A DNA stretch of 59,190 nucleotides, taken from positions 1 through 59,190 of the forward strand of contig NHBV01000001.1 of the NCBI GenBank assembly GCA_002167775.1. The letters run 5' to 3'. This DNA comes from Crocinitomicaceae bacterium TMED16 (GTDB lineage Bacteria > Bacteroidota > Bacteroidia > Flavobacteriales_D > Crocinitomicaceae). Shown one piece after another: positions 35,701 to 43,615 of this stretch; positions within the stretch are counted from its first letter, which is position 1, and each line of letters starts with the position of its first letter. The notes under the pieces were generated by a model, which saw only the letters and a program-made list of their open reading frames with translations, was not told where the DNA came from and made no database searches. The translations under genes were made by a program, and so were the position numbers.

Positions 35701-35998
35701 ATTAACTACTCAAACATCGAGTTGTCCATATCCACTTTGTGATGGAACAGTTACGCTAAATGAGTCTATGAACGCATCGATATTGAAATTGTATCCAAAC
35801 CCAGCAACTTCATCGATAACATTGAAATCTGATGACGGAATTGAAAACATTCAAGTCTATACGCTTTCTGGAAAGGTCATAAACAATATAATGGTGAACA
35901 ACACGGTAATTAACATTCAGGCGCTCGAGACTGGAATGTATTACGTAGTTGCAAATATCAATGGACAGCCTGTGCGTGCTTCATTTGTGAAGCAATAA
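32720..35998 (+). CDS. Large T9SS-exported protein with three near-identical modules and two lamin-tail-like domains
   Basis: A 1092-residue secreted protein. After the signal peptide (LSSTLLFGQ) comes a carbohydrate-binding-like domain (about 22-165), then a second beta-sandwich (VYDFQDSKEGWLSGGG, about 170-325). A lamin-tail-like domain follows (about 330-480, ELAGIMDFSLPSSGG, QNGNDAIELFFDG). Next are three repeats of about 105 residues (505-608, 617-720, 727-834), each with VRLTGPWWGWDPAAGPVAAD and ADNGDGTYTFTFSPAPTDNM. A second lamin-tail-like domain (about 846-985) and a type A sorting tail (LYPNPATSSITLKS to the end) close it. No catalytic motif was found. It probably binds a glycan at the surface. 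The promoter is shared with the divergent sulfatase operon. Confidence 0.85.
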   Translation: MRNLFTTICLFVLSSTLLFGQIFTDNFGAYPNNASLSSTSSWQHDGVGDFTNKVNATFGAFSSNCFGQLATTGAASAYVDMPLLAGNTYVFKAYLKTTNNMIYSTIKIRSGGISGTEVGSPSGNVSSNFSWEELQTEYTPTTNETATFSIEKSQGQILNIDKVRIICTTCPENTLVYDFQDSKEGWLSGGGCNILLGNDAMAMKATNTTPVGRSGNLATANFASSADYNTARITFKTPYAASGAGAGKLFFYSNAAGNAQFATFDFDRDAANTTTFQTATVDLTAATAAGVFNDSIARVGVRGPWGVASGDTVYIQKIEIFKEMPTPALELAGIMDFSLPSSGGKAFHLRATASSEDISNHGIGIAQNGGGTDGQEIDLPALAVEAGDDILLVRDEVAMTAYFNDCMSEFEHVIVIGTDINQNGNDAIELFFDGAVIETFGDVDVDPDTFGAGCGGDPACWDYEDTWAYKDNGTWTLGEVNCSDNSTTTQTSSCPYPLCPPPPVDLVITTEVCGNAGGSEVRLTGPWWGWDPAAGPVAADNGDGTYTFTFSPAPTDNMEYLLVLDGVQENLIPGGDFSCTPITDNATYANRQWLTTDATTFSNVYGQCTPCVVTPSDLVITTEVCGNTGGSEVRLTGPWWGWDPAAGPVAADNGDGTYTFTFSPAPTDNMEYLLVLDGVQENLIPGGDFSCTPITDNATYANRQWLTTDATTFSNVYGQCAPCPLPDLVITTEVCGNTGGSEVRLTGPWWGWDPAAGPVAADNGDGTYTFTFSPAPTDNMEYLLVLDGVQEDMVAAGTASGDWSCTPITDNATYANRQWLMTEPYTFSNVYGQCGPCPPTSVSLSLKGILDFDLESGGATGKAIHVMAEAAIADLSQYAIGVANNGGGTDGIEYVFPAMSIDSGAHVLVARDSLAMSIYFDECFSEFDYVLAASDDISQNGDDAIELFKNGFVVETFGDINVDGTGEAWEYADSWAYKVNGDWTYGGPLCTVGSLTTQTSSCPYPLCDGTVTLNESMNASILKLYPNPATSSITLKSDDGIENIQVYTLSGKVINNIMVNNTVINIQALETGMYYVVANINGQPVRASFVKQ
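34232..35221 (+). repeat. Three near-identical about 330-bp tandem repeats
   Basis: Units start at 34232, 34568 and 34898 and end at 34543, 34879 and 35221. Protein identity is almost complete between units 1 and 2. Unit 3 has a short insertion (about 3-4 residues, AAGTASGDW in place of PGGDF) and a changed end. Third-base differences between units show the copies are not brand new, yet amino acids are held constant. Confidence 0.92.
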
Positions 35999-36021
35999 AT
36001 ATTGTAGATTAAAAGACCTAC

Positions 36022-36978
36022 ATGAAAATGCAAAATACTTCATTGCTTTTAAGAGCAGCCTTTTTAGGGCTGCTCTTTTTTTCGGGCTGCACCACAAACG
36101 ATGTGGCTCCTATAGTTACTCCTTTGAGTGTTTCGATTTCAGCCGATATAGCAGGTATTTCAGAGGACCAACAGCTTGTTGAGATTACGGCAACACTTTC
36201 TGAAACCTCTGCAGATATCACATATATTACCATCGCGTTATCTGGGACAGCTGTCATTAATGAAGACTACTCTATATCAGACACACAAATAGCGATTCCC
36301 GCAAATAGTTTAAGTGGCGCTGTTAATCTTATTTCTATTCAAGATGAAATTGAGGAAGGGAATGAGACGATAGAAATCTCTATTTCATCAACAACAGGCC
36401 CCTTATTTGATGGGGAACAGATTGTTTCTGTTTTCATTGAAGATGATGATGTTCCCTTTCAGATGCAGCTCATAATTAATGAAGTTTTGTATGACCCTTC
36501 TAATTCCGGGTTAAATGGAGATGCCAATGGAGATGGAGTATATGTGCACGCAGAAGATGAATTTATTGAGCTAATTAATTTATCAACTCAAGCTGTCGAT
36601 TTAAGTGGCTATAAAATATACGATGAAACGGCCTTGGCATCAGGGACACCTCGACACGTGATTGCAGATGGTACGATAATCCCTTCAGGGGCAGCGTTGG
36701 TTATTTTTGGAGGAGGAACCCCGACAGGAGACTTTGGCGGGGCAATCATACAGACTTCAACCACTGGAAATATGAATATGTCTAATGCTGGTGATGTTAT
36801 GACTATAACGGATACAATGGATCAAGTAGTACTTACCTTCGATATAGAACCTTTGTCTAATAATCCTAATGAATCTTATACAAGAAATCCGGATATTACA
36901 GGTGATTTTGAACAGCATAGTGCCAGTACGCCTTTGCTTTTCTCACCAGGAACGAGAATAGACGGGAGTTCCTTTTAA
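36022..36978 (+). CDS. Lipoprotein with Calx-beta and lamin-tail domains
   Basis: A 318-residue lipoprotein with lipobox FSGC (Cys about residue 23). Residues about 35-140 fit a Calx-beta domain (ALSGTAVINEDYSISDTQIA, IPANSLSGAVNLISIQDEIE, EGNETIEISI). Residues about 150-318 fit a lamin-tail domain (LIINEVLYDPSNSGLNGD, FIELINLSTQAVDLSGYKIY). Both are Ca-dependent or adhesive beta-sandwiches found on cell surfaces. It follows the large lamin-tail repeat protein by 23 bp and may be its surface partner. An intrinsic terminator coincides with the signal-peptide codons (36051-36082), so expression may depend on ribosome movement over that hairpin, or this start may be wrong. Confidence 0.78.
   Translation: MKMQNTSLLLRAAFLGLLFFSGCTTNDVAPIVTPLSVSISADIAGISEDQQLVEITATLSETSADITYITIALSGTAVINEDYSISDTQIAIPANSLSGAVNLISIQDEIEEGNETIEISISSTTGPLFDGEQIVSVFIEDDDVPFQMQLIINEVLYDPSNSGLNGDANGDGVYVHAEDEFIELINLSTQAVDLSGYKIYDETALASGTPRHVIADGTIIPSGAALVIFGGGTPTGDFGGAIIQTSTTGNMNMSNAGDVMTITDTMDQVVLTFDIEPLSNNPNESYTRNPDITGDFEQHSASTPLLFSPGTRIDGSSF
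36051..36082 (+). terminator. Rho-independent terminator inside a signal-peptide coding region
   Basis: A perfect 10-bp stem (36051-36060 with 36068-36077), 7-nt loop and a seven-T run. It is 52 nt after the stop of the large repeat protein and lies wholly inside codons 11-20 of the next ORF. Confidence 0.85.
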
Positions 36979-36989
36979 ACTTTTGGAAA

Positions 36990-38354
36990 ATGACCTATTT
37001 GGGCCCCATTGTTTCGCTGATTGTCGTCGTTATCGTGGCGATATTGTTGCTCAAAAGATATTATCCTCATGCAGTACTTTTGATTGCAGGGTTAATGATG
37101 CTAATCACCGCAGAGATATTTGGTTTGGCTATGCCTGAATTGAGAAACCCTACTGGATTTACAGGTTTTGATTTTTTCACCTATATAAAGGAATCCTTTG
37201 TTAAAACAAACGGAGGGGTTGGACTCATGATCATGGCTATTGGTGGATTTGTTGCCTATATCAAATCAATAGGTGCTTCGGATGCACTAGTGCATTTAGC
37301 GATGAAACCTCTAAAGCTATTAAAAAAGCATCCCCAATTGACAGCAGTGTGTCTTATTCCTATAGGTCAAATACTGTTTGTTTGCATTCCCTCCGCGGCA
37401 GGATTAAGTCTGCTGTTAATGGCTTCAGCGTTTCCGATTTTACTTAAGCTTGGTGTCACTCGTCTTTCTGCAGTTTCAGTGATTACGTGTAGCACCGCTT
37501 TTGGTATAGGTCCAGCGTCTGCTATAACGGCTAGTGCAACCAAGATAGCCGAACAAGATTCTATTTCTTATTTTTTGACAGAACAAATACCCCTTGTCCT
37601 TCCGTTGACTATCGTGCTGATGATTGTTTACTTCTTTGTAAATAGGCATTTTGATAAAGGAACCTCGGTAGGGCATACTGGAAATGATTCACAACCAGAT
37701 GTAAAGCCCAATGTCCCTGTGGTATATGCATTCATCCCCTTGTTTCCAATGGTGCTGCTCATTGTCTTTTCGGATCTCCTAAGGCTTTTCCCGGGATCGA
37801 TAAAGTTGGATACAACAACTGCAATGTTTATTAGCTTATTTGTGGCTTTGATTTTTGAATTAGTCCGTACCCGAGATATAAAAAAAGTTATGCTTTCTTT
37901 ATCCGTATTTTGGAGTGGTATGGGAAATATATTTAAAACAGTAGTAACCTTGATTATTGCCGCTGACATTTTTGCTAAAGGTCTCATTGCTTTAGGCTTT
38001 ATTGAAGGCTTAATCTCTGCTTCTCATGGTTTTGGCTTCGGTGCTATTGGCATAGGAGTGGCGATGGTGACTATGATTTTCTTGGCCTCAATGTTGATGG
38101 GAAGTGGTAACGCTTCTTTTTTTGCATTTGGGCCCTTGATTCCTGAGATTGCTACTAAGTTCGGAATTACCACAACAAAAATTATTTTGCCTATGAATTT
38201 GGCTGCTTCAATGGGAAGAACAGTCTCTCCCGTTGCAGGTGTAATCATAGCCACTGCTGAATTGGCTGAAGTTTCACCTATGGATATTGTAAAACGAAAT
38301 TTAATTCCATTTATATCTGCTTTAATCGTTATGTTAATTTATCATTTTATATAG
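36990..38354 (+). CDS. dcuC: C4-dicarboxylate transporter, DcuC family
   Basis: A 454-residue inner-membrane protein with about 12 helices. The start GPIVSLIVVVIVAILLLKRY, the loop MSELRNP-like MPELRNPTGFTGFDFFTYIK, LFVCIPSAAGLSLLLMASAF, and GSGNASFFAFGPLIPEIATK with MGRTVSPVAGVIIATAELA match the DcuC family. Members exchange or take up succinate, fumarate, malate and aspartate. In this operon it sits 3 nt before an isoaspartyl dipeptidase gene. Import of aspartate or of aspartyl dipeptide breakdown products, or export of succinate, is therefore likely. It is the first gene of a five-gene same-strand group. Confidence 0.9.
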   Translation: MTYLGPIVSLIVVVIVAILLLKRYYPHAVLLIAGLMMLITAEIFGLAMPELRNPTGFTGFDFFTYIKESFVKTNGGVGLMIMAIGGFVAYIKSIGASDALVHLAMKPLKLLKKHPQLTAVCLIPIGQILFVCIPSAAGLSLLLMASAFPILLKLGVTRLSAVSVITCSTAFGIGPASAITASATKIAEQDSISYFLTEQIPLVLPLTIVLMIVYFFVNRHFDKGTSVGHTGNDSQPDVKPNVPVVYAFIPLFPMVLLIVFSDLLRLFPGSIKLDTTTAMFISLFVALIFELVRTRDIKKVMLSLSVFWSGMGNIFKTVVTLIIAADIFAKGLIALGFIEGLISASHGFGFGAIGIGVAMVTMIFLASMLMGSGNASFFAFGPLIPEIATKFGITTTKIILPMNLAASMGRTVSPVAGVIIATAELAEVSPMDIVKRNLIPFISALIVMLIYHFI

Positions 38355-38357
38355 AAT

Positions 38358-39497
38358 ATGCTCTTAATAAAAAATGCAAATATTTACGCTCCCAGTCACC
38401 TTGGTAATAGGGATGTCATTGTTGGTGGTGGAAAAATTGAATCTATTAGAGATCAAGTTCAAAACGTTGATGTATTTGACGAGGTTGTAGATTTAAATGG
38501 AGCAATCTTAACACCTGGATTTATAGACCAGCATGTTCATGTAACAGGAGCCGGTGGAAAGAGGGGGTTTTCTTCTATGAGCCCAGAAATTAAAATTTCA
38601 GAGCTGCTCGCCTGCGGAACAACCACCGTTGTTGGTCTTTTAGGGACTGATGGCACTACACGAAGTATTAAAAGCCTTTATGCCAAAGTAAAAGCTTTAG
38701 ATAAGGACGGTATTTCAGCATATATGTACACAGGATATTATGGTTTGGACCCCAACTATATTATGGAATCTGTCAAGGATGATATTGTTTTCATTGACAA
38801 GGTTATTGGATGTAAAATAGCAATTACAGATATTCGTTCTTCGTTTCCAAGTGACATTGAGCTTCTCAGGATTCTGTCTCAACTTAGGGTTGGTGGAATG
38901 CTTTCGAGCAAAAAAGGAATTCTACACATTCATTTGGGGAACCTCACGAGTAAGATGGATGTGTTGTTTAAATTGGTAGAAGAACACGAGTTTCCAATTG
39001 AACATATTTCACCTACACATGTAGGGCGAACAGAGGATTTGTTTCATGAAGCAATTCGTTTTGCGAAAATGGGTGGAATGATTGACATCACAACTGGTGC
39101 CTCGAAATTCACTGATCCCTTCAAATCCGTGCTGATTGCCTTGGAAAATGGTGTTGATATAGACAATATTACTTTTAGTAGCGATGGGAATGCCGGATTA
39201 GATAAATTAGATGATCAAGGAAATTTTATTGGCTTTAGACGTGCACCAGTAAATCAAAACTATAAAGAAGTTGTAAGGCTTGTCAAAGAAGGAAAGGTTC
39301 CATTGGAGGAGGCGCTAAAGCTCATTACTATAAACCCAGCTAAAAATCTTGGATTAAAAAACAAGGGGGGTATTGAAGTGGGCATGGATGCAGATTTTTG
39401 CTGTTTGAATAATGATTTGAATCTCTTAGCAGTATTTGCCAAAGGCAAACAACTTATGGAAAATGGAAAAGTAATCAACAAAGATAATTTTGCTTAA
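38358..39497 (+). CDS. iadA: Beta-aspartyl (isoaspartyl) dipeptidase
   Basis: A 379-residue amidohydrolase-superfamily enzyme of normal IadA length. It hydrolyses beta-linked aspartyl dipeptides. Metal ligands are visible: H-x-H in TPGFIDQHVHVTGAGG, the carbamylated Lys in CKIAITDIRSSFPSD, His in ILHIHLGNL and in EHISPTHVGR, and the catalytic Asp in ITFSSDGNAGLDK. The family markers GGKRGFSSMSPEI and TTTVVGLLGTDG are present. It follows the DcuC gene by 3 nt and is followed after one base by a porin gene. This supports use of isoaspartyl peptides as food rather than only repair of damaged protein. Confidence 0.94.
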   Translation: MLLIKNANIYAPSHLGNRDVIVGGGKIESIRDQVQNVDVFDEVVDLNGAILTPGFIDQHVHVTGAGGKRGFSSMSPEIKISELLACGTTTVVGLLGTDGTTRSIKSLYAKVKALDKDGISAYMYTGYYGLDPNYIMESVKDDIVFIDKVIGCKIAITDIRSSFPSDIELLRILSQLRVGGMLSSKKGILHIHLGNLTSKMDVLFKLVEEHEFPIEHISPTHVGRTEDLFHEAIRFAKMGGMIDITTGASKFTDPFKSVLIALENGVDIDNITFSSDGNAGLDKLDDQGNFIGFRRAPVNQNYKEVVRLVKEGKVPLEEALKLITINPAKNLGLKNKGGIEVGMDADFCCLNNDLNLLAVFAKGKQLMENGKVINKDNFA

Positions 39498-39498
39498 A

Positions 39499-40803
39499 AT
39501 GAAAAAACAGATCCTATGTATGTTGTTTATGGTAGGTTTAGGTTCGCTTATTTTCGCCCAAAACCCAATTTTGGAAAGCTATAAACTGGGTGAAGGTTTA
39601 AGGTTTATTGGTAAATCTGGATATGAATTAAAACTTACTGGCTATGCGCAGCCTTATGTTGATTTTAAATCCTATACCGATGATAATTATGAAGAGGGAT
39701 ACACAAGGTTTAGACTTCGTAGAGCTAGATTTAGAATCTCAGGGAAATCGGCAAATAGTAAAATAGATTATCGCTTTCAAGCTGACCTTAGTGGTATTTC
39801 AGAAGTAGGTGATAATAATGCGGGCGCTCCTCTGCTTGATGCTTGGATTAGGTATAGTATAACCAAAAGAATTAAAATCATTTTTGGCCAAAAAGCAACA
39901 CCAACAGATAATAGGGAGTTGCCTATGGGTTCACAAACATTGCAGCTAGTAGAAAGAAGTAGATTAACCTCTGCCTTCAGCAGTATCCGTGAATTCGGCT
40001 TTTTTGCCCAGGGGAATTTTAGAACAGGAGGCGGGACTTATTTACGCCCTCAGATAGCGGTGACCAATGGTGATGGTTTAAATGCATTTGATGCTGATCA
40101 TGGTGGACTCAAAATTGGAGGAAGAATCGATTTCTTACCTTTTGGCCTATTCAATAATTTCGGGCAATTCCGTCAAGCGGATGTCATGCGAGAAAACACA
40201 CCGAAATTTGTGATAGGGGCACATTTTTCTAATAATTATGGCATGAGTAGTCGAAGAGGCCGCGCGGGCGGCGCCATTGTGTACCTCAACGACTCACTCC
40301 GAGAATCACTTCCTAATTATATGAAATTTGGGATTGATTTTTTATTCAAGTACAAAGGGTTTTCTGCTCTGGGTGAATTTATTTCTTCTCGCGCCGTCGT
40401 TCCTTCCGATATAACGACACGAGTCAGAAATGATGGTTCGACCTCTACTACTTTTTTGGTTGATGGTGTTCAGGATGTTGAAAATTATGTCAAAGGAAGG
40501 ATGATGCTAGGTAGCGCTTATAATTTACAAATGGGATATTATTTTAAAAGTAGAATCTCAATAGATGCAAGATATACGCACCTAAAGGCAGATGAGCACT
40601 CATTTTTAAACAATGGAACTTTTTACAATAGACCAAATTATTATACGCTTGGGGTTTCTAAATATTTTGGTCGAGGCTATGGATTTAAAATTCAAGGAGA
40701 CGTCACCTATAATGAAGCTTTAGATGGCTCTAATGATTTATATGGGGCGCCTATGAATGGTAATGAATGGGTCTTTAGAATAATTACAACTATATCTTTT
40801 TAG
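39499..40803 (+). CDS. Phosphate-selective-porin-type (OprO/OprP-like) outer-membrane porin 1
   Basis: A 434-residue outer-membrane porin with signal peptide (FMVGLGSLIFAQ). Features of the Porin_O_P family are the start FIGKSGYELKLTGYAQPYVDF, the block RFRLRRARFRISGKSANSKI, DAWIRYSITKRIKIIFGQ and the C-terminal VFRIITTISF with a Phe end. ATG 39499 was chosen over TTG 39490, since it follows the iadA stop by one base. The same family holds anion- and dicarboxylate-selective porins, so passage of acidic peptides such as isoaspartyl dipeptides is plausible here. A paralogue is two genes downstream. Confidence 0.88.
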   Translation: MKKQILCMLFMVGLGSLIFAQNPILESYKLGEGLRFIGKSGYELKLTGYAQPYVDFKSYTDDNYEEGYTRFRLRRARFRISGKSANSKIDYRFQADLSGISEVGDNNAGAPLLDAWIRYSITKRIKIIFGQKATPTDNRELPMGSQTLQLVERSRLTSAFSSIREFGFFAQGNFRTGGGTYLRPQIAVTNGDGLNAFDADHGGLKIGGRIDFLPFGLFNNFGQFRQADVMRENTPKFVIGAHFSNNYGMSSRRGRAGGAIVYLNDSLRESLPNYMKFGIDFLFKYKGFSALGEFISSRAVVPSDITTRVRNDGSTSTTFLVDGVQDVENYVKGRMMLGSAYNLQMGYYFKSRISIDARYTHLKADEHSFLNNGTFYNRPNYYTLGVSKYFGRGYGFKIQGDVTYNEALDGSNDLYGAPMNGNEWVFRIITTISF

Positions 40804-40804
40804 G

Positions 40805-42346
40805 ATGACGCGATTGACCATTTTATTTCTTTCCCTTAGCTTTCTTTCTTGCAGTCAGCTGATGAGCCCTCAATCTAAAAGTATTACTAAAAAATATTTC
40901 CCTGAGTTAGAGGTAGACATCAATACACCTGCTTTTGAAAAGAAAAAAGGTTTCACGACGCATGAAGAGCTACTCACCTTCATAAACAAACTTCAAAGCG
41001 AGCATCCGGAGATTGTATCCATTAAATATATTGGAAGCAGTCAAAAAGGGAAGCAAATACCTATGGTTTTATTCGATAAAATGAAGCGTTCAGACTCGAA
41101 CTCAAAAGTATGGATCCAAGGGGGCCTTCATGGGAATGAACCTGCAAGTACTGAAGGCGTTTTATACCTCATGGACCGCTTGTTGAATGACAATCAGTAT
41201 ACCTATTTACTTGATGATTTACACCTTGCTTTTGTCCCTATGGCGAATATAGATGGTTACGAAAAGCATGATAGATACGCCGCAAATGGTTTAGATTTAA
41301 ATCGGGATCAAACGAAGCTTATGGCTCCGGAAAGTGTGGTTCTAAAACAAGCATTTAGTGATTTCGGTGCCGAAGTCGCTTTGGATTTTCATGAATACCG
41401 TTCGTACCGAAAAGACCTTTCTCAATTACGTGATTATGGAGTCGCTGCGCGCTATGATGTGATGTTTTTGTATTCTGGAAACCTTAATGTACCAGAAAAT
41501 ATAAGGTCTTATACCCAGCAAGTGTTTGTCAAAAATGCCGTAGACATGCTTTTTGAAAATGGTCTAAAGACCCATGATTATGTCACGCCTGTTAAGATTT
41601 TTGGAGACCTTCATTTCAATCAAGGTTCCTCCAATGCAAGGTCGAGTGCGACGTCTTATGCACTAACTAATTCCGTATCGAGTCTCATTGAGGTTCGAGG
41701 GGTCGGACTTGGTCGAACTTCATTCAAGCGAAGAGTAAATGCGACATTTTTGGTAGGACTTTCTTATCTCCAAACAACTGTTGCTAATCAGGCAGACCTT
41801 AAGGCTGAAATTAGAAGTGCAATTGAAGCACAGCAAGCGGCTACAGTGATAAGTAAAAAAAAGCGCGTAAACCAAACCATCGAGGTAATTGATTTAGATA
41901 CGGAGGAAGAGGTTTTGCTCGATATTACTGTGCATGACGCTTTGCAATCAACCCCAGAACTTCAGAGGACTCGACCAACGGCCTATGTTATTCTTGCAAC
42001 GGAAGTTATGCTTATCGAAAAACTCAAAGTTTTGGGTCAAAAGCTAGAAGAGCTGACAGAAGAGCAATCCATTGAGATAGAAAAATATATTGTTACTGAA
42101 TACACAAAGGATGCTGCTAAATATGAGGGAGTCCACCGACAAAATGTAAAGACTGAGATCAAGAATTCATCAAAGGTTTTTCCTAAAGGGACCTATCTAC
42201 TTTATCTTGACCAACCGAAGGCGAATTTAGCCATCGAAGTATTGGAACCTGAGGCAGATAACAGTTTTGTCTCTTTTAATGTGCTGCCCACAAATGAAGG
42301 TGACGAGCTGCCCGTTTATCGTTACTTATTGAATAAAAAATTATAA
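40805..42346 (+). CDS. M14-family zinc carboxypeptidase lipoprotein
   Basis: A 513-residue lipoprotein (LSFLSC lipobox, Cys about residue 17). The M14 domain holds the zinc ligands His and Glu in QGGLHGNEPAST, the substrate-binding Asn-Arg in NGLDLNRDQTK, the third ligand His in EVALDFHEYRSYR and a Glu late in SSLIEVRGVGLG in the catalytic position. A C-terminal all-beta/alpha region from about 340 to 513 is not recognised. It would cleave C-terminal residues from peptides in the periplasm or on the surface and supply isoaspartyl dipeptides or amino acids to the neighbours. It starts one base after the porin 1 stop. Confidence 0.9.
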   Translation: MTRLTILFLSLSFLSCSQLMSPQSKSITKKYFPELEVDINTPAFEKKKGFTTHEELLTFINKLQSEHPEIVSIKYIGSSQKGKQIPMVLFDKMKRSDSNSKVWIQGGLHGNEPASTEGVLYLMDRLLNDNQYTYLLDDLHLAFVPMANIDGYEKHDRYAANGLDLNRDQTKLMAPESVVLKQAFSDFGAEVALDFHEYRSYRKDLSQLRDYGVAARYDVMFLYSGNLNVPENIRSYTQQVFVKNAVDMLFENGLKTHDYVTPVKIFGDLHFNQGSSNARSSATSYALTNSVSSLIEVRGVGLGRTSFKRRVNATFLVGLSYLQTTVANQADLKAEIRSAIEAQQAATVISKKKRVNQTIEVIDLDTEEEVLLDITVHDALQSTPELQRTRPTAYVILATEVMLIEKLKVLGQKLEELTEEQSIEIEKYIVTEYTKDAAKYEGVHRQNVKTEIKNSSKVFPKGTYLLYLDQPKANLAIEVLEPEADNSFVSFNVLPTNEGDELPVYRYLLNKKL

Positions 42347-42356
42347 TTATACCAAC

Positions 42357-43571
42357 ATGAAGAAATCCATCCTGTACTTTATTTGCTTTGTTTTCGCAAG
42401 CCCTGCTTTTTCACAAGAGAATAATAAAAACAACACCAATTTTGAATTGGGGAGTGGTCTTACCTTTAATTTTAATGATAAATATGAGTTTAAGTTAGGT
42501 GGTATGATTCAGCCGCATGTTGCATTTGATCAGCTCGATGATAATGAGCAGGATTATTATTTTAATGCCAAACGAACTTATTTTAATCTCTCGGGAAAGG
42601 CCATTAAAGAAAAAATGAGCTTCTTACTTCAAACAGATTTCAGCTTAAGTAATCCATTATTGGATGCATGGATTTGTTATCAGCCGGTCAAACAATTGAA
42701 AATTACCGTTGGTCAAAAACAAAGTATAGGAAACAATAGGGAGATGATGATTATGGAGGATAAACTCCAGTTTACTGACAGAGGAATACTCAGTAATACT
42801 TATAGCCTTTCTGGCAGAGAATTCGGCTTGTTTTTGGAAGCTAGTTTTGGTGGCAATAAATTTATGGTTCAACCTAAAATTGCTGTAACCTCAGGGGATG
42901 GAAGAAATTCTTTTGGCTCAGACTCGAGGGATGTAGACCTTGGTGGACTTAAATATTCAGGGCGTATAGATGTATATCCATTTGGGCGTTTTTCTAAAGG
43001 AAATGATGATTTAATTGCGGACCTTGTCCATGAAGAAAAACCAAAGCTAGTATTAGGTGGTGCCGTTAGCTACAATGATGGAGCTAGCCAAAGTGTGGGG
43101 GAAGGACACGGAGACTTCTATATATATGACGGATTAGGAGGCGTTCAGCTACCTGATTACCGTCAAATGTATTACGATTTATTATTCAAATACAAGGGTA
43201 TAAGCTTCCTAGGGGAATATGTATTTGCCACGGCAACAGAACTTCAAGGTTCTTTTACGGATGAGCTGGCAACCATACCCCTTATTCCAACTGAAATTAG
43301 TGAATACCTAGCTTTGGGAAGAGCCTACAATCTTCAGCTAGGTTATGTTACCAAATCAGGTTTTGGAGTAGACCTAAGAATGGAGAATAGTAACCCGGAA
43401 TTTGAATCTAACCCGAACACAGTGGTCACAAAAACAGATGCTTATGGAGTCAGCATTTGTCAATATTTTAAGGGCAATGATTTGAAACTACAAGCTTCTT
43501 TTCTACAGACGCAGCTTTCAAACAATACAAAGCTTTTATACGGAGGGCTAACCTTCCAACTTGTCTTTTAG
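42357..43571 (+). CDS. Phosphate-selective-porin-type outer-membrane porin 2
   Basis: A 404-residue paralogue of the porin at 39499-40803. Signal peptide to FASPAFSQ. Shared blocks include YEFKLGGMIQPHVAFDQLD, RTYFNLSGKAIKEKMSFLLQ, LDAWICYQPVKQLKITVGQK and a YNLQLGYVTKSGFGVDLR segment; it ends with TFQLVF. It is the last gene of the dicarboxylate/isoaspartyl group and follows the carboxypeptidase by 10 nt. Two paralogous porins in one operon suggest that they pass different sized products. Confidence 0.87.
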   Translation: MKKSILYFICFVFASPAFSQENNKNNTNFELGSGLTFNFNDKYEFKLGGMIQPHVAFDQLDDNEQDYYFNAKRTYFNLSGKAIKEKMSFLLQTDFSLSNPLLDAWICYQPVKQLKITVGQKQSIGNNREMMIMEDKLQFTDRGILSNTYSLSGREFGLFLEASFGGNKFMVQPKIAVTSGDGRNSFGSDSRDVDLGGLKYSGRIDVYPFGRFSKGNDDLIADLVHEEKPKLVLGGAVSYNDGASQSVGEGHGDFYIYDGLGGVQLPDYRQMYYDLLFKYKGISFLGEYVFATATELQGSFTDELATIPLIPTEISEYLALGRAYNLQLGYVTKSGFGVDLRMENSNPEFESNPNTVVTKTDAYGVSICQYFKGNDLKLQASFLQTQLSNNTKLLYGGLTFQLVF

Positions 43572-43615
43572 GTCGACTGAGACGATAGCTATTTAATTTG
43601 CGGCTGATTTTAAGT

